Assembly: GCA_013822425.1 (NCBI GenBank)
Contig: PNKL01000005.1
Location: 53,859-117,858, forward strand
Source: Gemmatimonas sp.
GTDB taxonomy: Bacteria; Gemmatimonadota; Gemmatimonadetes; Gemmatimonadales; Gemmatimonadaceae
Length of the DNA stretch: 64,000 nucleotides
Reading direction: 5' to 3'
This document shows, piece by piece, positions 27,888-35,083 of this stretch (positions are counted from its first letter, which is position 1; each line of letters starts with the position of its first letter). A program made the position numbers and the translations under genes. Below the pieces are notes generated by a model. That model ran no database searches. It was not told where the DNA came from and saw only the letters and a list, made by a program, of their open reading frames with translations.

Positions 27888-29509
27888 TGGCCATCCGCGG
27901 CAGCCTCAAGGAAGCGAGCCTCCCCGACGTCCTGCAATTGCTCTCGATGGGCAAGAAGACCGGCTGCCTGTCGGTCACCCACCGCAACAACTTCGGCTCG
28001 ATCTACTTCGACAAGGGCAAGATCTCGTACGCCGCCATCGTGAACCGCCGCGATCGCCTCGGCGACATCCTGATGAAGAGCGGCGTCATCACGCAGGCGC
28101 AGCTGGAGGAAGGCATCGCCGCGCAGGCGCACGAGCGGGACAAGCGCCTCGGCGAGATCCTCGTGGACCGCCGCAGCATCACGCGCGACGACCTGCACGG
28201 GCAGATCCGCCTGCAGATCGAGGAAGCGGTCTACTTCCTGTTCACGTGGACGCAGGGCACGTTCAACTTCGAGGCGGGCATCCGTCCCGAAGAGCAGGAC
28301 TTCGTCGTTTCCATCAATCCCGAGTCGCTCCTCCTCGAGGGCGCGCGCCGAGTGGACGAATGGAGCCTGATCGAGAAGAAGATCTCCGGCTTCGACATCG
28401 TCTTCGAGATCGACCGCAAGCGGCTGGCCGACAGCGGCGCGGTGCTCACCCGGGAGCAGGAGACGATCGTGCCGCTCATCGACGGACGGCGCGACGTCGC
28501 GGCGCTCGTGGACGAGACCGGCATGGTGGAGTTCGAGGTCGGCAAGGCGCTCTATGGGCTGGTGACGGCCGGCTTCCTGCATCGCGTGGGCAAGACCGCC
28601 AAGGCCACCGATCCCGGCGCTCCGGACGCGCGCGTGGAGGAGCACCGGAATCTCGGCCTCGCGTTCTACAAGGCGGGGATGCTGGACGAGAGCGTGCGCG
28701 AGTTCCGCCGCGTGCTCGACCTCCGTCCCATCGACACGGCGGCGCGCTTCTACCTCGGGCTGGTCCACGCGCGGCAGGGTGGGTTCACCGAGGCCGTCAC
28801 GGAGTACCAGGAAGTGGCGTCGTCGCGGCAAGCCAAGCCGGCGGTCTTCCACAACCTCGCGCTTGCCCTCGAGCAGCTGGGGCGCGTGGACGAGGCGCGC
28901 CAGGCGCTCGACGAAGCGGTAAAACGCGGTGGCGGCCAGGATCCGCGCGTCCTCATGGGGCTGGCTGTGCTGCACCTGCGCGCCGGCGATGCCACGCAGG
29001 CGGACGCCGCGCTCATGGAAGCGCGGCCGCTCTTCGGCAAGCGCGCTCCAGCGGCGGTCTGGTTCCACTATGCGGCGCTTGCCGCAGCGCTGGGCGGGCA
29101 TCTCGACAAGGCCATCTCGCTGCTCACCGAGGGCACGCAGACGCATCCGCATTCAGCCACGCTCTTCAACAACCTCGCGGTCGCGCTGGCGGAGAAGGGT
29201 CGCATGGACGAGGCAAGGGTGGCGGTGGAGAACGGGCTGCACGAGGACGCCGGGCTGCCGCAGCTGCACAAGAACCTCGGCGACCTCTGCTATCGCAGCG
29301 GGCAGCTCGACGACGCGCTCGAATCGTACCTGCGCGCCGTGAAGTTCAACGAACGGCTCGGGCCCGATGTCTGGCGCAAGCTTGGCCACATCCGCCTCAA
29401 GCGCGACGAGCGGAGCGAGGCCATCCGGTGCTGGGAGGCGGCGCTCGCGCTGGATCCAACGGACTCGCACCTGCAGGCGAACCTCGAGATGGTGCGGAGG
29501 GACGCGTGA
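27887..29509 (+). CDS. PATAN (DUF4388) and TPR protein
   Basis: 540 residues. The PATAN region (1-140: GSLKEASLPDVLQLLSMGKKTG, SIYFDKGKISYAAI, RLGDILMKSGVIT, RLGEILVDRRSIT, TQGTFNFEAG) is clearly paralogous to the protein at 22776. A helical second domain follows to about 235 (QETIVPLIDGRRDVAALVDETG), then about eight TPR units to the end. It probably links the GTPase/ATPase module to a TPR-bound partner. Starts with ATG overlapping the AAA+ stop by one base. Confidence 0.88.
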   Translation: MAIRGSLKEASLPDVLQLLSMGKKTGCLSVTHRNNFGSIYFDKGKISYAAIVNRRDRLGDILMKSGVITQAQLEEGIAAQAHERDKRLGEILVDRRSITRDDLHGQIRLQIEEAVYFLFTWTQGTFNFEAGIRPEEQDFVVSINPESLLLEGARRVDEWSLIEKKISGFDIVFEIDRKRLADSGAVLTREQETIVPLIDGRRDVAALVDETGMVEFEVGKALYGLVTAGFLHRVGKTAKATDPGAPDARVEEHRNLGLAFYKAGMLDESVREFRRVLDLRPIDTAARFYLGLVHARQGGFTEAVTEYQEVASSRQAKPAVFHNLALALEQLGRVDEARQALDEAVKRGGGQDPRVLMGLAVLHLRAGDATQADAALMEARPLFGKRAPAAVWFHYAALAAALGGHLDKAISLLTEGTQTHPHSATLFNNLAVALAEKGRMDEARVAVENGLHEDAGLPQLHKNLGDLCYRSGQLDDALESYLRAVKFNERLGPDVWRKLGHIRLKRDERSEAIRCWEAALALDPTDSHLQANLEMVRRDA

Positions 29510-30390
29510 CCGTTCCGTCAATGGAATCGCTGACCGCGCAGTATGCGGCCATCGAGAGGAGGCTCGACGCCGGGCTCGCGGCCGGCGATCGCGACGCGAC
29601 GCGCCAGGAGATCATCGGGCTCTTCCGGACGCTGGAACAAGCGGTCGCCGATCTCACTGCGGCGCTGGCCGAGATGGGGGCGCTCAAGGACGACGTCAAA
29701 CGGCTCGTGGACAAGTTCAAGGCGCAGCAGGCCGAGGCCGCCACGAACGCGCCCGAGTTCAGCGGAGAGAGGCCGGTGGTCCATGCCGACCACATCGGTG
29801 CGTCCACGTTCATCGAGAAGGGATGGAGCCGGCTCTCGCTCGGCGACTACGAGGCGGCCGAAGCCGCGCTCAAGCGAGCGCTGGAGCTCTCGCCGGATGA
29901 CCCGCAGAGCGAAGCGCTGCTGGGCTGGGCGCAGATGCTGCAGGAAAAGTACGACGAGGCGCTGATGAACTTCCAGAAGGTGCTGATGCGGCAGCCGGCG
30001 AACGCGCTCGCCCGCATCAACGTCGGCTACATCTGCCTCAAGAAGCGGATCTTCGGCGAGGCCATCGAGCATCTGTCCAGGGCCATCCGGCTCGACAACG
30101 ACAAGAAGGCGACGCTGTACGCCCATTTCTATCTCGGGCTGGTCTACCTCGAGCGCGAGATGTTCGAGGATGCGCAGAGCTTCTTCCGCAAGACGCTCAC
30201 CCTGGGCCCCAACCTCATCGAGGCGTACTACGAGCTCGGCCGCGCGCACTGGTACAACGGCGAGCTTGACGCGGCCAGGGAGGCGTGGCGCACCGGGCAC
30301 GCCACCAACAGGTTCAATCCGTGGGGCAAGCGCTGCGCCGAGGTGCTGGCAACGGTGGAGGCGGGCGGGGAACCGCCACGCATCCCGTGA
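29506..30390 (+). CDS. TPR-repeat protein with N-terminal coiled coil
   Basis: 294 residues. Residues 5-85 are helical and coiled-coil-like (IERRLDAGLAAGDRDATRQE, LKDDVKRLVDKFKAQQAEA); from about 100 there are five or six TPRs (GWSRLSLGDYEAAEAALKRALELSP and following). No signal peptide. GTG 29506 overlaps the previous stop by four bases; an ATG at 29521 is an alternative. Likely another adaptor of the complex. Confidence 0.82.
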   Translation: MTVPSMESLTAQYAAIERRLDAGLAAGDRDATRQEIIGLFRTLEQAVADLTAALAEMGALKDDVKRLVDKFKAQQAEAATNAPEFSGERPVVHADHIGASTFIEKGWSRLSLGDYEAAEAALKRALELSPDDPQSEALLGWAQMLQEKYDEALMNFQKVLMRQPANALARINVGYICLKKRIFGEAIEHLSRAIRLDNDKKATLYAHFYLGLVYLEREMFEDAQSFFRKTLTLGPNLIEAYYELGRAHWYNGELDAAREAWRTGHATNRFNPWGKRCAEVLATVEAGGEPPRIP

Positions 30391-31388
30391 CTCGGCGGCG
30401 CGCGGCGGCGGGCCTCTGCGCGCTCGCGCTGGCGGCTTGCGCGCTCGCCGCGTTGCCGGCGTTCGCGCGCGCGGTTCCGCAGGGGGACGAGGAGGGCCTG
30501 CGCCGCCTGGAGCGCGGCCGGTTCACGGTGCACTACGCGCCCACCGATGCCCGGCTTGCCGCCTCGCTCGCCGCGTCGGCAGAGGCACGCGACTCGTTCC
30601 CGGGCCTCCCGCGTCCCCGCGTGCGCGTGGCCATCTGGGTGGCGCCCAACGACGCGACGTTCCGCCGCTGGGTGGGCGACGGCGCGCCGGAGTGGGGGCA
30701 GGCCTTCGCCTTTCCCCTGGAGCGCCGCATCGTGCTGCACGGGCATCGCGGCGGGAAGGGGGGCGATGCCCTGGAAGTGCTCCGCCACGAGCTCGCCCAT
30801 CTCGCGTTGCACGAATTCCTCGGCGACCTGCCTCCACGCTGGTTCGATGAAGGGTACGCGTCGTATGCGGCGGGCGAGTGGGGGCGCGACGAGGTCCTCG
30901 CGACCAACTTCTCCCTCGCCATCGCCTTCGGGCGGCTGCCGACGTTTGCAGGCCTCGACTCGTCGTTCCAGCGCGGGTCTGGGACGGCCCAAGCCGCGTA
31001 CGCCTTCTCGTATCGCGCCGTGGCGGAACTCGCGGCGCTCGACCGCGTGCGGGGACTCTCGCTGTTCTTCGGATACTGGGAGCGGGAGCGCTCGCTCGAA
31101 CGGGCCGTGCGGCAGGCATTCGGGATGACGCTCGGCGGTTTCGAAGCACACTGGCAGAAGGCGACGCGCCGCCGATATGGCGGCCTCGCCCTCGTGACGG
31201 ATGTGAGTCTTGGGGCCGTCTTCGTGATGCTCATGATCGGTCCGCTCTGGATCGTGCGGCGACGGCGCAACCGGCGCCGGCTCGAGGCAATGCGGGCGGC
31301 CGACGTGGCGCAGGCCGAGCGGGAACGAGCGAGTGCTCTGGCGGCGCTGCTGGGCGAGGACGGTGACGGGGGCGCGCGGCCGCATTAG
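30387..31388 (+). CDS. Membrane-anchored MA-type zinc metallopeptidase
   Basis: 333 residues. A signal sequence (residues 1-28, ending in PAFARA) is followed by a peptidase MA-like domain: HELAH at 134-138 with the third zinc ligand probably E155 in WFDEGYASY. A hydrophobic helix at about 275-295 (LGAVFVMLMIGPLWIV) and a basic, charged tail place the C-terminus in the cytoplasm, so the active domain faces the periplasm. Its GTG overlaps the TPR stop, so it is co-expressed with the MglA module. Substrate unknown. Last gene of the operon; a small TCCCC/GGGGA hairpin at 31409-31421 follows. Confidence 0.8.
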   Translation: MTRRRAAAGLCALALAACALAALPAFARAVPQGDEEGLRRLERGRFTVHYAPTDARLAASLAASAEARDSFPGLPRPRVRVAIWVAPNDATFRRWVGDGAPEWGQAFAFPLERRIVLHGHRGGKGGDALEVLRHELAHLALHEFLGDLPPRWFDEGYASYAAGEWGRDEVLATNFSLAIAFGRLPTFAGLDSSFQRGSGTAQAAYAFSYRAVAELAALDRVRGLSLFFGYWERERSLERAVRQAFGMTLGGFEAHWQKATRRRYGGLALVTDVSLGAVFVMLMIGPLWIVRRRRNRRRLEAMRAADVAQAERERASALAALLGEDGDGGARPH

Positions 31389-31426
31389 GTTTCGATTATG
31401 GTATACGCTCCCCTTTGGGGAATTGC

Positions 31427-31455
31427 TTGACACCATCGCCCAACTGGAATAACCT
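31427..31455 (+). promoter_or_regulatory. Sigma-70-type promoter before the small membrane protein and tRNA-Val
   Basis: A perfect -35 TTGACA (31427-31432) is followed after exactly 17 bases by TAACCT (31450-31455). The next ATG is only nine bases further, so the mRNA would be leaderless or nearly so; the tRNA could be read from the same start. Confidence 0.5.
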
Positions 31456-31464
31456 CAAGCGCTT

Positions 31465-31638
31465 ATGGCGAACGCACAGGACCGGCGGGTATCCGGCGCG
31501 GTGATGTGGTGGACGGCGGCGTTGCTGACGCTCGTTCTCGGCTACGTTGACCTCGCGCGCGGGGGCGAGACGATCGCCCCCATCCTGCTTGTGCTGGGCT
31601 ACTGCGTGCTCGTGCCTCGGGCCATCCTCGCACGGTAG
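31465..31638 (+). CDS. Small two-helix membrane protein
   Basis: 57 residues, starting MANAQDRRVSGAVMWW and ending VPRAILAR. Two hydrophobic helices (ALLTLVLGYVDLA and APILLVLGYCVLV) are joined by a short RGGET turn. A good promoter stands just upstream and tRNA-Val starts 23 bases after the stop. The pattern of a basic N-terminus, two helices and a short tail, and GC-rich third positions, argue that it is expressed. No family recognised. Confidence 0.7.
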   Translation: MANAQDRRVSGAVMWWTAALLTLVLGYVDLARGGETIAPILLVLGYCVLVPRAILAR

Positions 31639-31661
31639 CATCGGCACGGGCGGGGTGCTCA

Positions 31662-31735
31662 GGGCGAATAGCTCAGCTGGTTAGAGCACCTGCCTTACAC
31701 GCAGGGAGTCGGGGGTTCGAGTCCCTCTTCGCCCA
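31662..31735 (+). tRNA. tRNA-Val (anticodon TAC)
   Basis: 74 bases with a full cloverleaf: acceptor GGGCGAA/TTCGCCC, D arm with AGCTCAGCTGGTTAGAGC, anticodon stem CCTGC/GCAGG around CTTACAC (anticodon TAC), and T arm with GGTTCGAGTCC. The 3' CCA is not encoded. It is the only tRNA in the window. Confidence 0.98.
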
Positions 31736-31815
31736 CTGGTTGCTGTCTGGAGCCCGCTCTGGGACCGCATTGGCTCCGGCCGGGTATGAGGATTCAACGT
31801 TCGGAGGAGATGACT

Positions 31816-33567
31816 GTGAAGGCACGGATTGGCTACGCTCGTTCGATGGTGGCGGCAACGGTCCTGATGGTGGGCGTCGCCCCTGTGGCGTCCGCACAGG
31901 CGACCCGCACCCCGAACCCGAATGCCCCCCGTCTGGTCGTCGGCACGCTGCGGAGCAGCGACAAGAAGCTCTCGGTGCAGGCCTCCGAGGAACTGCGCAG
32001 CCGCTTCAACGCGGACATCCCGTTCCGCATGCTGACCGTGATCTCATCGGCCGACTATAAGACCGTGGTCGAGCAGTCGGGCTATCCGTATGACGAGGCG
32101 CTCTCGTCCGGCGACCTCGGCAGTCTCGCGAAGCTGCTCCGGACCGACGAGTACGTCGAAGGGACCGTCGAGAAGACGGCCACGGGCTTTATCATCAATG
32201 CGAGCCTGACGCTGACGCGCGACGCCGGGTTGACGCAGCCGCTGCCGCCGGCCGAGGGCGACCGGCTGGCCCGTGCGGCGTCGGCGCTGTCGAGGAGTCT
32301 GCAGGATGCCCGCAAGCAGATTGACTTCGAAAAGAAGTGCAACATGCAGGGCCGCGACAACAAGCCGGCCGAGGCGATCGCCTCGGCGCGCGCCGGCGTG
32401 GCGGCCTATCCGCAGGCGACGCTCGCGCGCCTCTGCGAGCTGAACGTTCGCGCGGGGTTCAAGCAGCCGCCCGATTCGATCCTCGCCGTGTCGCTCGAGG
32501 TCCTGAAGTACGATCCCAAGTCCAAGGTTGCGCTGGCCTATGCGGCGCAGGCGTACAAGGACAAGGGCGACGATCAGAGCTCGACCGACATGCTGGTTCG
32601 GCTGCTCGCCACCGATCCGGCCAATACCCGGATGGTCGAGGACGTCGTCAACTCGCTGGGGGCGGCACAGAAGTGGGAGTTGGCGAAGCCGGTCATCGCG
32701 CAGGCGATCAAGGACAATCCGGGCGACGTGCGGTTGATGCTACTCGGCTTCAAGGTTTACATGAACTCGGGCGACAACAAGAACGGTACCGCGCTGGGCG
32801 AGGAAATGGTCAAGATCGACACTTCGCTGGCCGATTCGACCTTCTTCGACAAGATGGTGAGAGGGTACGAGAAGGATAGCGCCGCAGCGAAGGCCGCCGA
32901 GATGGCGGCGCGTGCGGTCGCGAAGTTCCCAACGAACGCGGTCTTCCTCGGCATGCTGGGACAGAAGCAACTGGACATGGGACAGCAGACGGAGGCCATT
33001 GCGACGTTCCGCAAGATCCTGGAGCTGAATCCCAAGGCGCCTGGCATCCGCACGATGGTGGCGCGCAGCTTCGACGAAATGCGACAAACGGACAGCACGT
33101 TCGTGTGGCTTCGCCTTGCCAAGGCAGCAGGCGACGACAACCAGACGATCGGCGTCTACGCACTCCGCGTGGGAAACCGCCTGCTTAAGCCGGCGCAGGA
33201 CGCCCTGAACAAGGCGCAACAGTCAAAGTTGTCCGAGGACTATCAGGCGGCGATCAGCGCGAATCAGTCGGTGGTGCCGTGGATGAACTTTGCCGACTCG
33301 ACGCTGACGGTCGCGGAGAACAAGAACCAGGCGAAGTTCATTCTCGGCGTCGCCTCGCTGCAGATCGCCATGGCGGCGTACAGCGATGCGCCCAAGACGA
33401 AGTCTTGCGAACTCGCCAAGATGGCCGCCGAGTACATCATGACAGCGAACATCAATCTGCCGGCGGGTGGCCGTTTCGCCCCGGACGCGGTGGCGCAGCT
33501 AATGCCCGTGGTGCCGCAGGTCATGACCGGCGCGGACCAGATGACGAAAGCATACTGCAAGCCCTAA
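31816..33567 (+). CDS. Exported TPR-repeat protein
   Basis: 583 residues. Start GTG 31816 is chosen because GGAGG lies eight bases before it; ATGs at 31786 and 31810 are too far or too near. A signal peptide (SMVAATVLMVGVAPVASAQA) suggests periplasmic location. An N-terminal region of about 150 residues (KKLSVQASEELRSRFNADIPFRML, DEYVEGTVEKTATGF) resembles the CsgG/TolB-like part seen in proteins that sum lipoprotein or curli-like activities; TPR units fill the rest (VALAYAAQAYKDKGDDQSS). Role unknown. Not obviously linked to the dcw cluster, although it lies directly upstream of rsmH. Confidence 0.8.
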   Translation: MKARIGYARSMVAATVLMVGVAPVASAQATRTPNPNAPRLVVGTLRSSDKKLSVQASEELRSRFNADIPFRMLTVISSADYKTVVEQSGYPYDEALSSGDLGSLAKLLRTDEYVEGTVEKTATGFIINASLTLTRDAGLTQPLPPAEGDRLARAASALSRSLQDARKQIDFEKKCNMQGRDNKPAEAIASARAGVAAYPQATLARLCELNVRAGFKQPPDSILAVSLEVLKYDPKSKVALAYAAQAYKDKGDDQSSTDMLVRLLATDPANTRMVEDVVNSLGAAQKWELAKPVIAQAIKDNPGDVRLMLLGFKVYMNSGDNKNGTALGEEMVKIDTSLADSTFFDKMVRGYEKDSAAAKAAEMAARAVAKFPTNAVFLGMLGQKQLDMGQQTEAIATFRKILELNPKAPGIRTMVARSFDEMRQTDSTFVWLRLAKAAGDDNQTIGVYALRVGNRLLKPAQDALNKAQQSKLSEDYQAAISANQSVVPWMNFADSTLTVAENKNQAKFILGVASLQIAMAAYSDAPKTKSCELAKMAAEYIMTANINLPAGGRFAPDAVAQLMPVVPQVMTGADQMTKAYCKP

Positions 33568-33572
33568 GGGGC

Positions 33573-33603
33573 AGAGAACAGAGAGACAACAGAGAAGCAA
33601 CAG
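33573..33603 (+). repeat. Purine-rich tandem repeat, about 2.8 units of 11 bases
   Basis: AGAGAACAG, AGAGACAACAG and AGAAGCAACAG follow each other beginning five bases after the stop codon at 33567. The same unit occurs four times at 49209-49252, again right after a stop codon. Here it runs into a terminator hairpin. Confidence 0.8.
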
Positions 33604-33629
33604 ACGGGCGGCCTTGGCCGCCCGTTCTG
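33604..33629 (+). terminator. Rho-independent-type terminator after the TPR gene
   Basis: ACGGGCGGCC pairs with GGCCGCCCGT around a TT centre, extended by CAGA/TTCTG with one bulge. A short T/C-rich tail follows. It separates the TPR gene from the dcw cluster. Confidence 0.6.
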
Positions 33630-33721
33630 CGTCTATGGTCTCGCACGGGCGCGGGCGGGCGGGCGCGCGCTCGCGCGCGAAGGCTGGCACGCCGTTTCGA
33701 CCGAGTTGACTCCATCGTCTC

Positions 33722-33727
33722 TATAAT
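33722..33727 (+). promoter_or_regulatory. TATAAT -10 element for the dcw cluster
   Basis: A perfect TATAAT in GC-rich surroundings, 24 bases before the rsmH GTG. A TTGACT at 33706-33711 is only ten bases away, too close for a normal -35, so recognition may rest on the -10 alone. No mraZ gene stands in front of rsmH. Confidence 0.45.
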
Positions 33728-33750
33728 ACGCCTTCCGCCACCTTTCCCTT

Positions 33751-34794
33751 GTGACCACCCGCTTCGATTCTGCGTACCACGCGCCGGTGCTGGTCGAGGA
33801 GATTCTCGCCCTCTTCGCCGGTGCGTCGCGCGCACTCGATGGCACGCTGGGCGGGGGAGGGCACAGTGCGGCGATGCTCGAGGCCGGCATGGACGTCACC
33901 GGCATTGATCGCGATCCGGCGGCAATTGCCGAGGCGTCACAACGTCTGCAGTCGGCCATCACCGCACATCGCTTCCGCACCGTGAGCGGCAACTACGCCG
34001 ATGTCGACGCCCTGCTGCCGCCAGACGCCGTCTTCGACGCCATTCTGCTCGACCTCGGCGTGTCGTCGCACCAGATCGACGATGACGCGCGGGGGTTCTC
34101 GTTTCGGGAAGGCGCGCCGCTTGGTGGAGCGATGGATGGGCACGCGTCGCGCGCGACGGCAGAAGGCGGCCGGCCGACGGCAGACGAGAGAACGCAAGGG
34201 GGGCAGGCGGCGGCTGACACCGGTCCGCCGTCCGCCGTCCGCCGTCCGCCGTCTGCCCCTTGGTCCTCCGCCGCCGACTTCCTCAACCACGCCGACGTCG
34301 CCGAGCTGACGCGCGCCTTCAGGGAGTACGGCGACGAATCCAAAGGGGGACGGCTCGCGCGGGAGGTGGCGCACCGCCGCGAGCACCGCCCATTCGCCAT
34401 CAGCGACGACCTGGTAGGTGCCATTCGCGCCGTGCTCGGCCCGCGCAGCGGGCCGGGTGATTTCGCCCGGCTCTTCCAGGCCGTCCGGATCGCCGTGAAC
34501 GACGAATTGGGCGGGCTGGCGCGGGCGTTGCCGGTGTTGCGTGACCGACTCACCCCGCGGGGCGTCCTTGCAGTGATCGCCTACCACTCGGGGGAAGACC
34601 GGCTCGTGAAGCTGGCCTTCCGCGAGTGGTCGTCGTCGTGCGTCTGTCCGCCCAGGCAACCCATGTGCACCTGTCGAGGCCGCCCGCTGGGCATCCTGCT
34701 GACCCGCAAGCCGATCACCGCGGCCGACGCCGAGGTGGCGCACAACGTGCGCGCCCGCAGCGCGCACCTGCGCGCGTTTCGACGGGAGGGTTGA
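33751..34794 (+). CDS. rsmH: 16S rRNA (cytosine-1402-N4)-methyltransferase with an internal insertion
   Basis: 347 residues. SAM-dependent methylation of C1402 in the decoding centre. YHAPVLVEEIL, LDGTLGGGGHSAAML (SAM site), DLGVSSHQIDDDARGFSF and the late IAYHSGEDRLVKLAF are all conserved. Residues about 131-168 (ATAEGGRPTADERTQGG to PSAVRRPPSAPW) are extra, placed between the usual GAMDG and AADFLN segments; their DNA is a GC-rich repeat. The frame is kept, so the enzyme is probably functional. GTG start; first gene of dcw here. Confidence 0.95.
   Translation: MTTRFDSAYHAPVLVEEILALFAGASRALDGTLGGGGHSAAMLEAGMDVTGIDRDPAAIAEASQRLQSAITAHRFRTVSGNYADVDALLPPDAVFDAILLDLGVSSHQIDDDARGFSFREGAPLGGAMDGHASRATAEGGRPTADERTQGGQAAADTGPPSAVRRPPSAPWSSAADFLNHADVAELTRAFREYGDESKGGRLAREVAHRREHRPFAISDDLVGAIRAVLGPRSGPGDFARLFQAVRIAVNDELGGLARALPVLRDRLTPRGVLAVIAYHSGEDRLVKLAFREWSSSCVCPPRQPMCTCRGRPLGILLTRKPITAADAEVAHNVRARSAHLRAFRREG
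34158..34263 (+). repeat. GC-rich repeat insertion inside rsmH
   Basis: Contains GACGGCAGACGAGAGA on the left and three CCGTCCG/CCGTCTG units on the right. CAAGGGG...GGCAG at 34195 and CTGCCCCTTG ending at 34262 are inverted, so the block can fold. The word GACGGMAGACGRGAGA is shared with the ileS insertion. Confidence 0.65.
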
Positions 34795-34795
34795 G

Positions 34796-35083
34796 ATGCG
34801 TGGGCGCACCGTGGTCTTTCTGGCGCTTGTGGGATTCGTCGTGCTCACCACCGGCGTCGTCTGGCGGCGCAGCGCGGGCGTGACGCGCGCGCGCGCCATC
34901 GAGCAGCTCGAAACGCGCCGCACCGCGCTGGCGGCGCAGCGGGCCAAGCTGGACGGCGACATCCGCACCGCCATCAGCATGGAGCGGCTGGGGCGCGTGG
35001 CGGAAGAGCGACTCCACATGCGCGTCCCCGGCGACAGTCTCGTCGTCACCCTGCGCCGCTCGCCCCGTGTCGCTGTTCGCTGA
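34796..35083 (+). CDS. ftsL: FtsL-like cell-division protein
   Basis: 95 residues: short cytoplasmic N-terminus, one membrane helix (VVFLALVGFVVLTTGVVW), then a periplasmic coiled coil (ARAIEQLETRRTALAAQRAKLDGDI) and an ERLGRVAEERLHMRVPGD segment typical of FtsL ends. FtsL sequences are poorly conserved, so the call rests on size, topology and its place between rsmH and ftsI. FtsL bridges FtsQ/FtsB to FtsWI in the divisome. It overlaps ftsI by 17 bases. Confidence 0.8.
   Translation: MRGRTVVFLALVGFVVLTTGVVWRRSAGVTRARAIEQLETRRTALAAQRAKLDGDIRTAISMERLGRVAEERLHMRVPGDSLVVTLRRSPRVAVR

Noticed and set aside
33706..33711. TTGACT as the -35 of the rsmH promoter
   Set aside because: Only ten bases separate it from TATAAT, too few for sigma-70 recognition of both.
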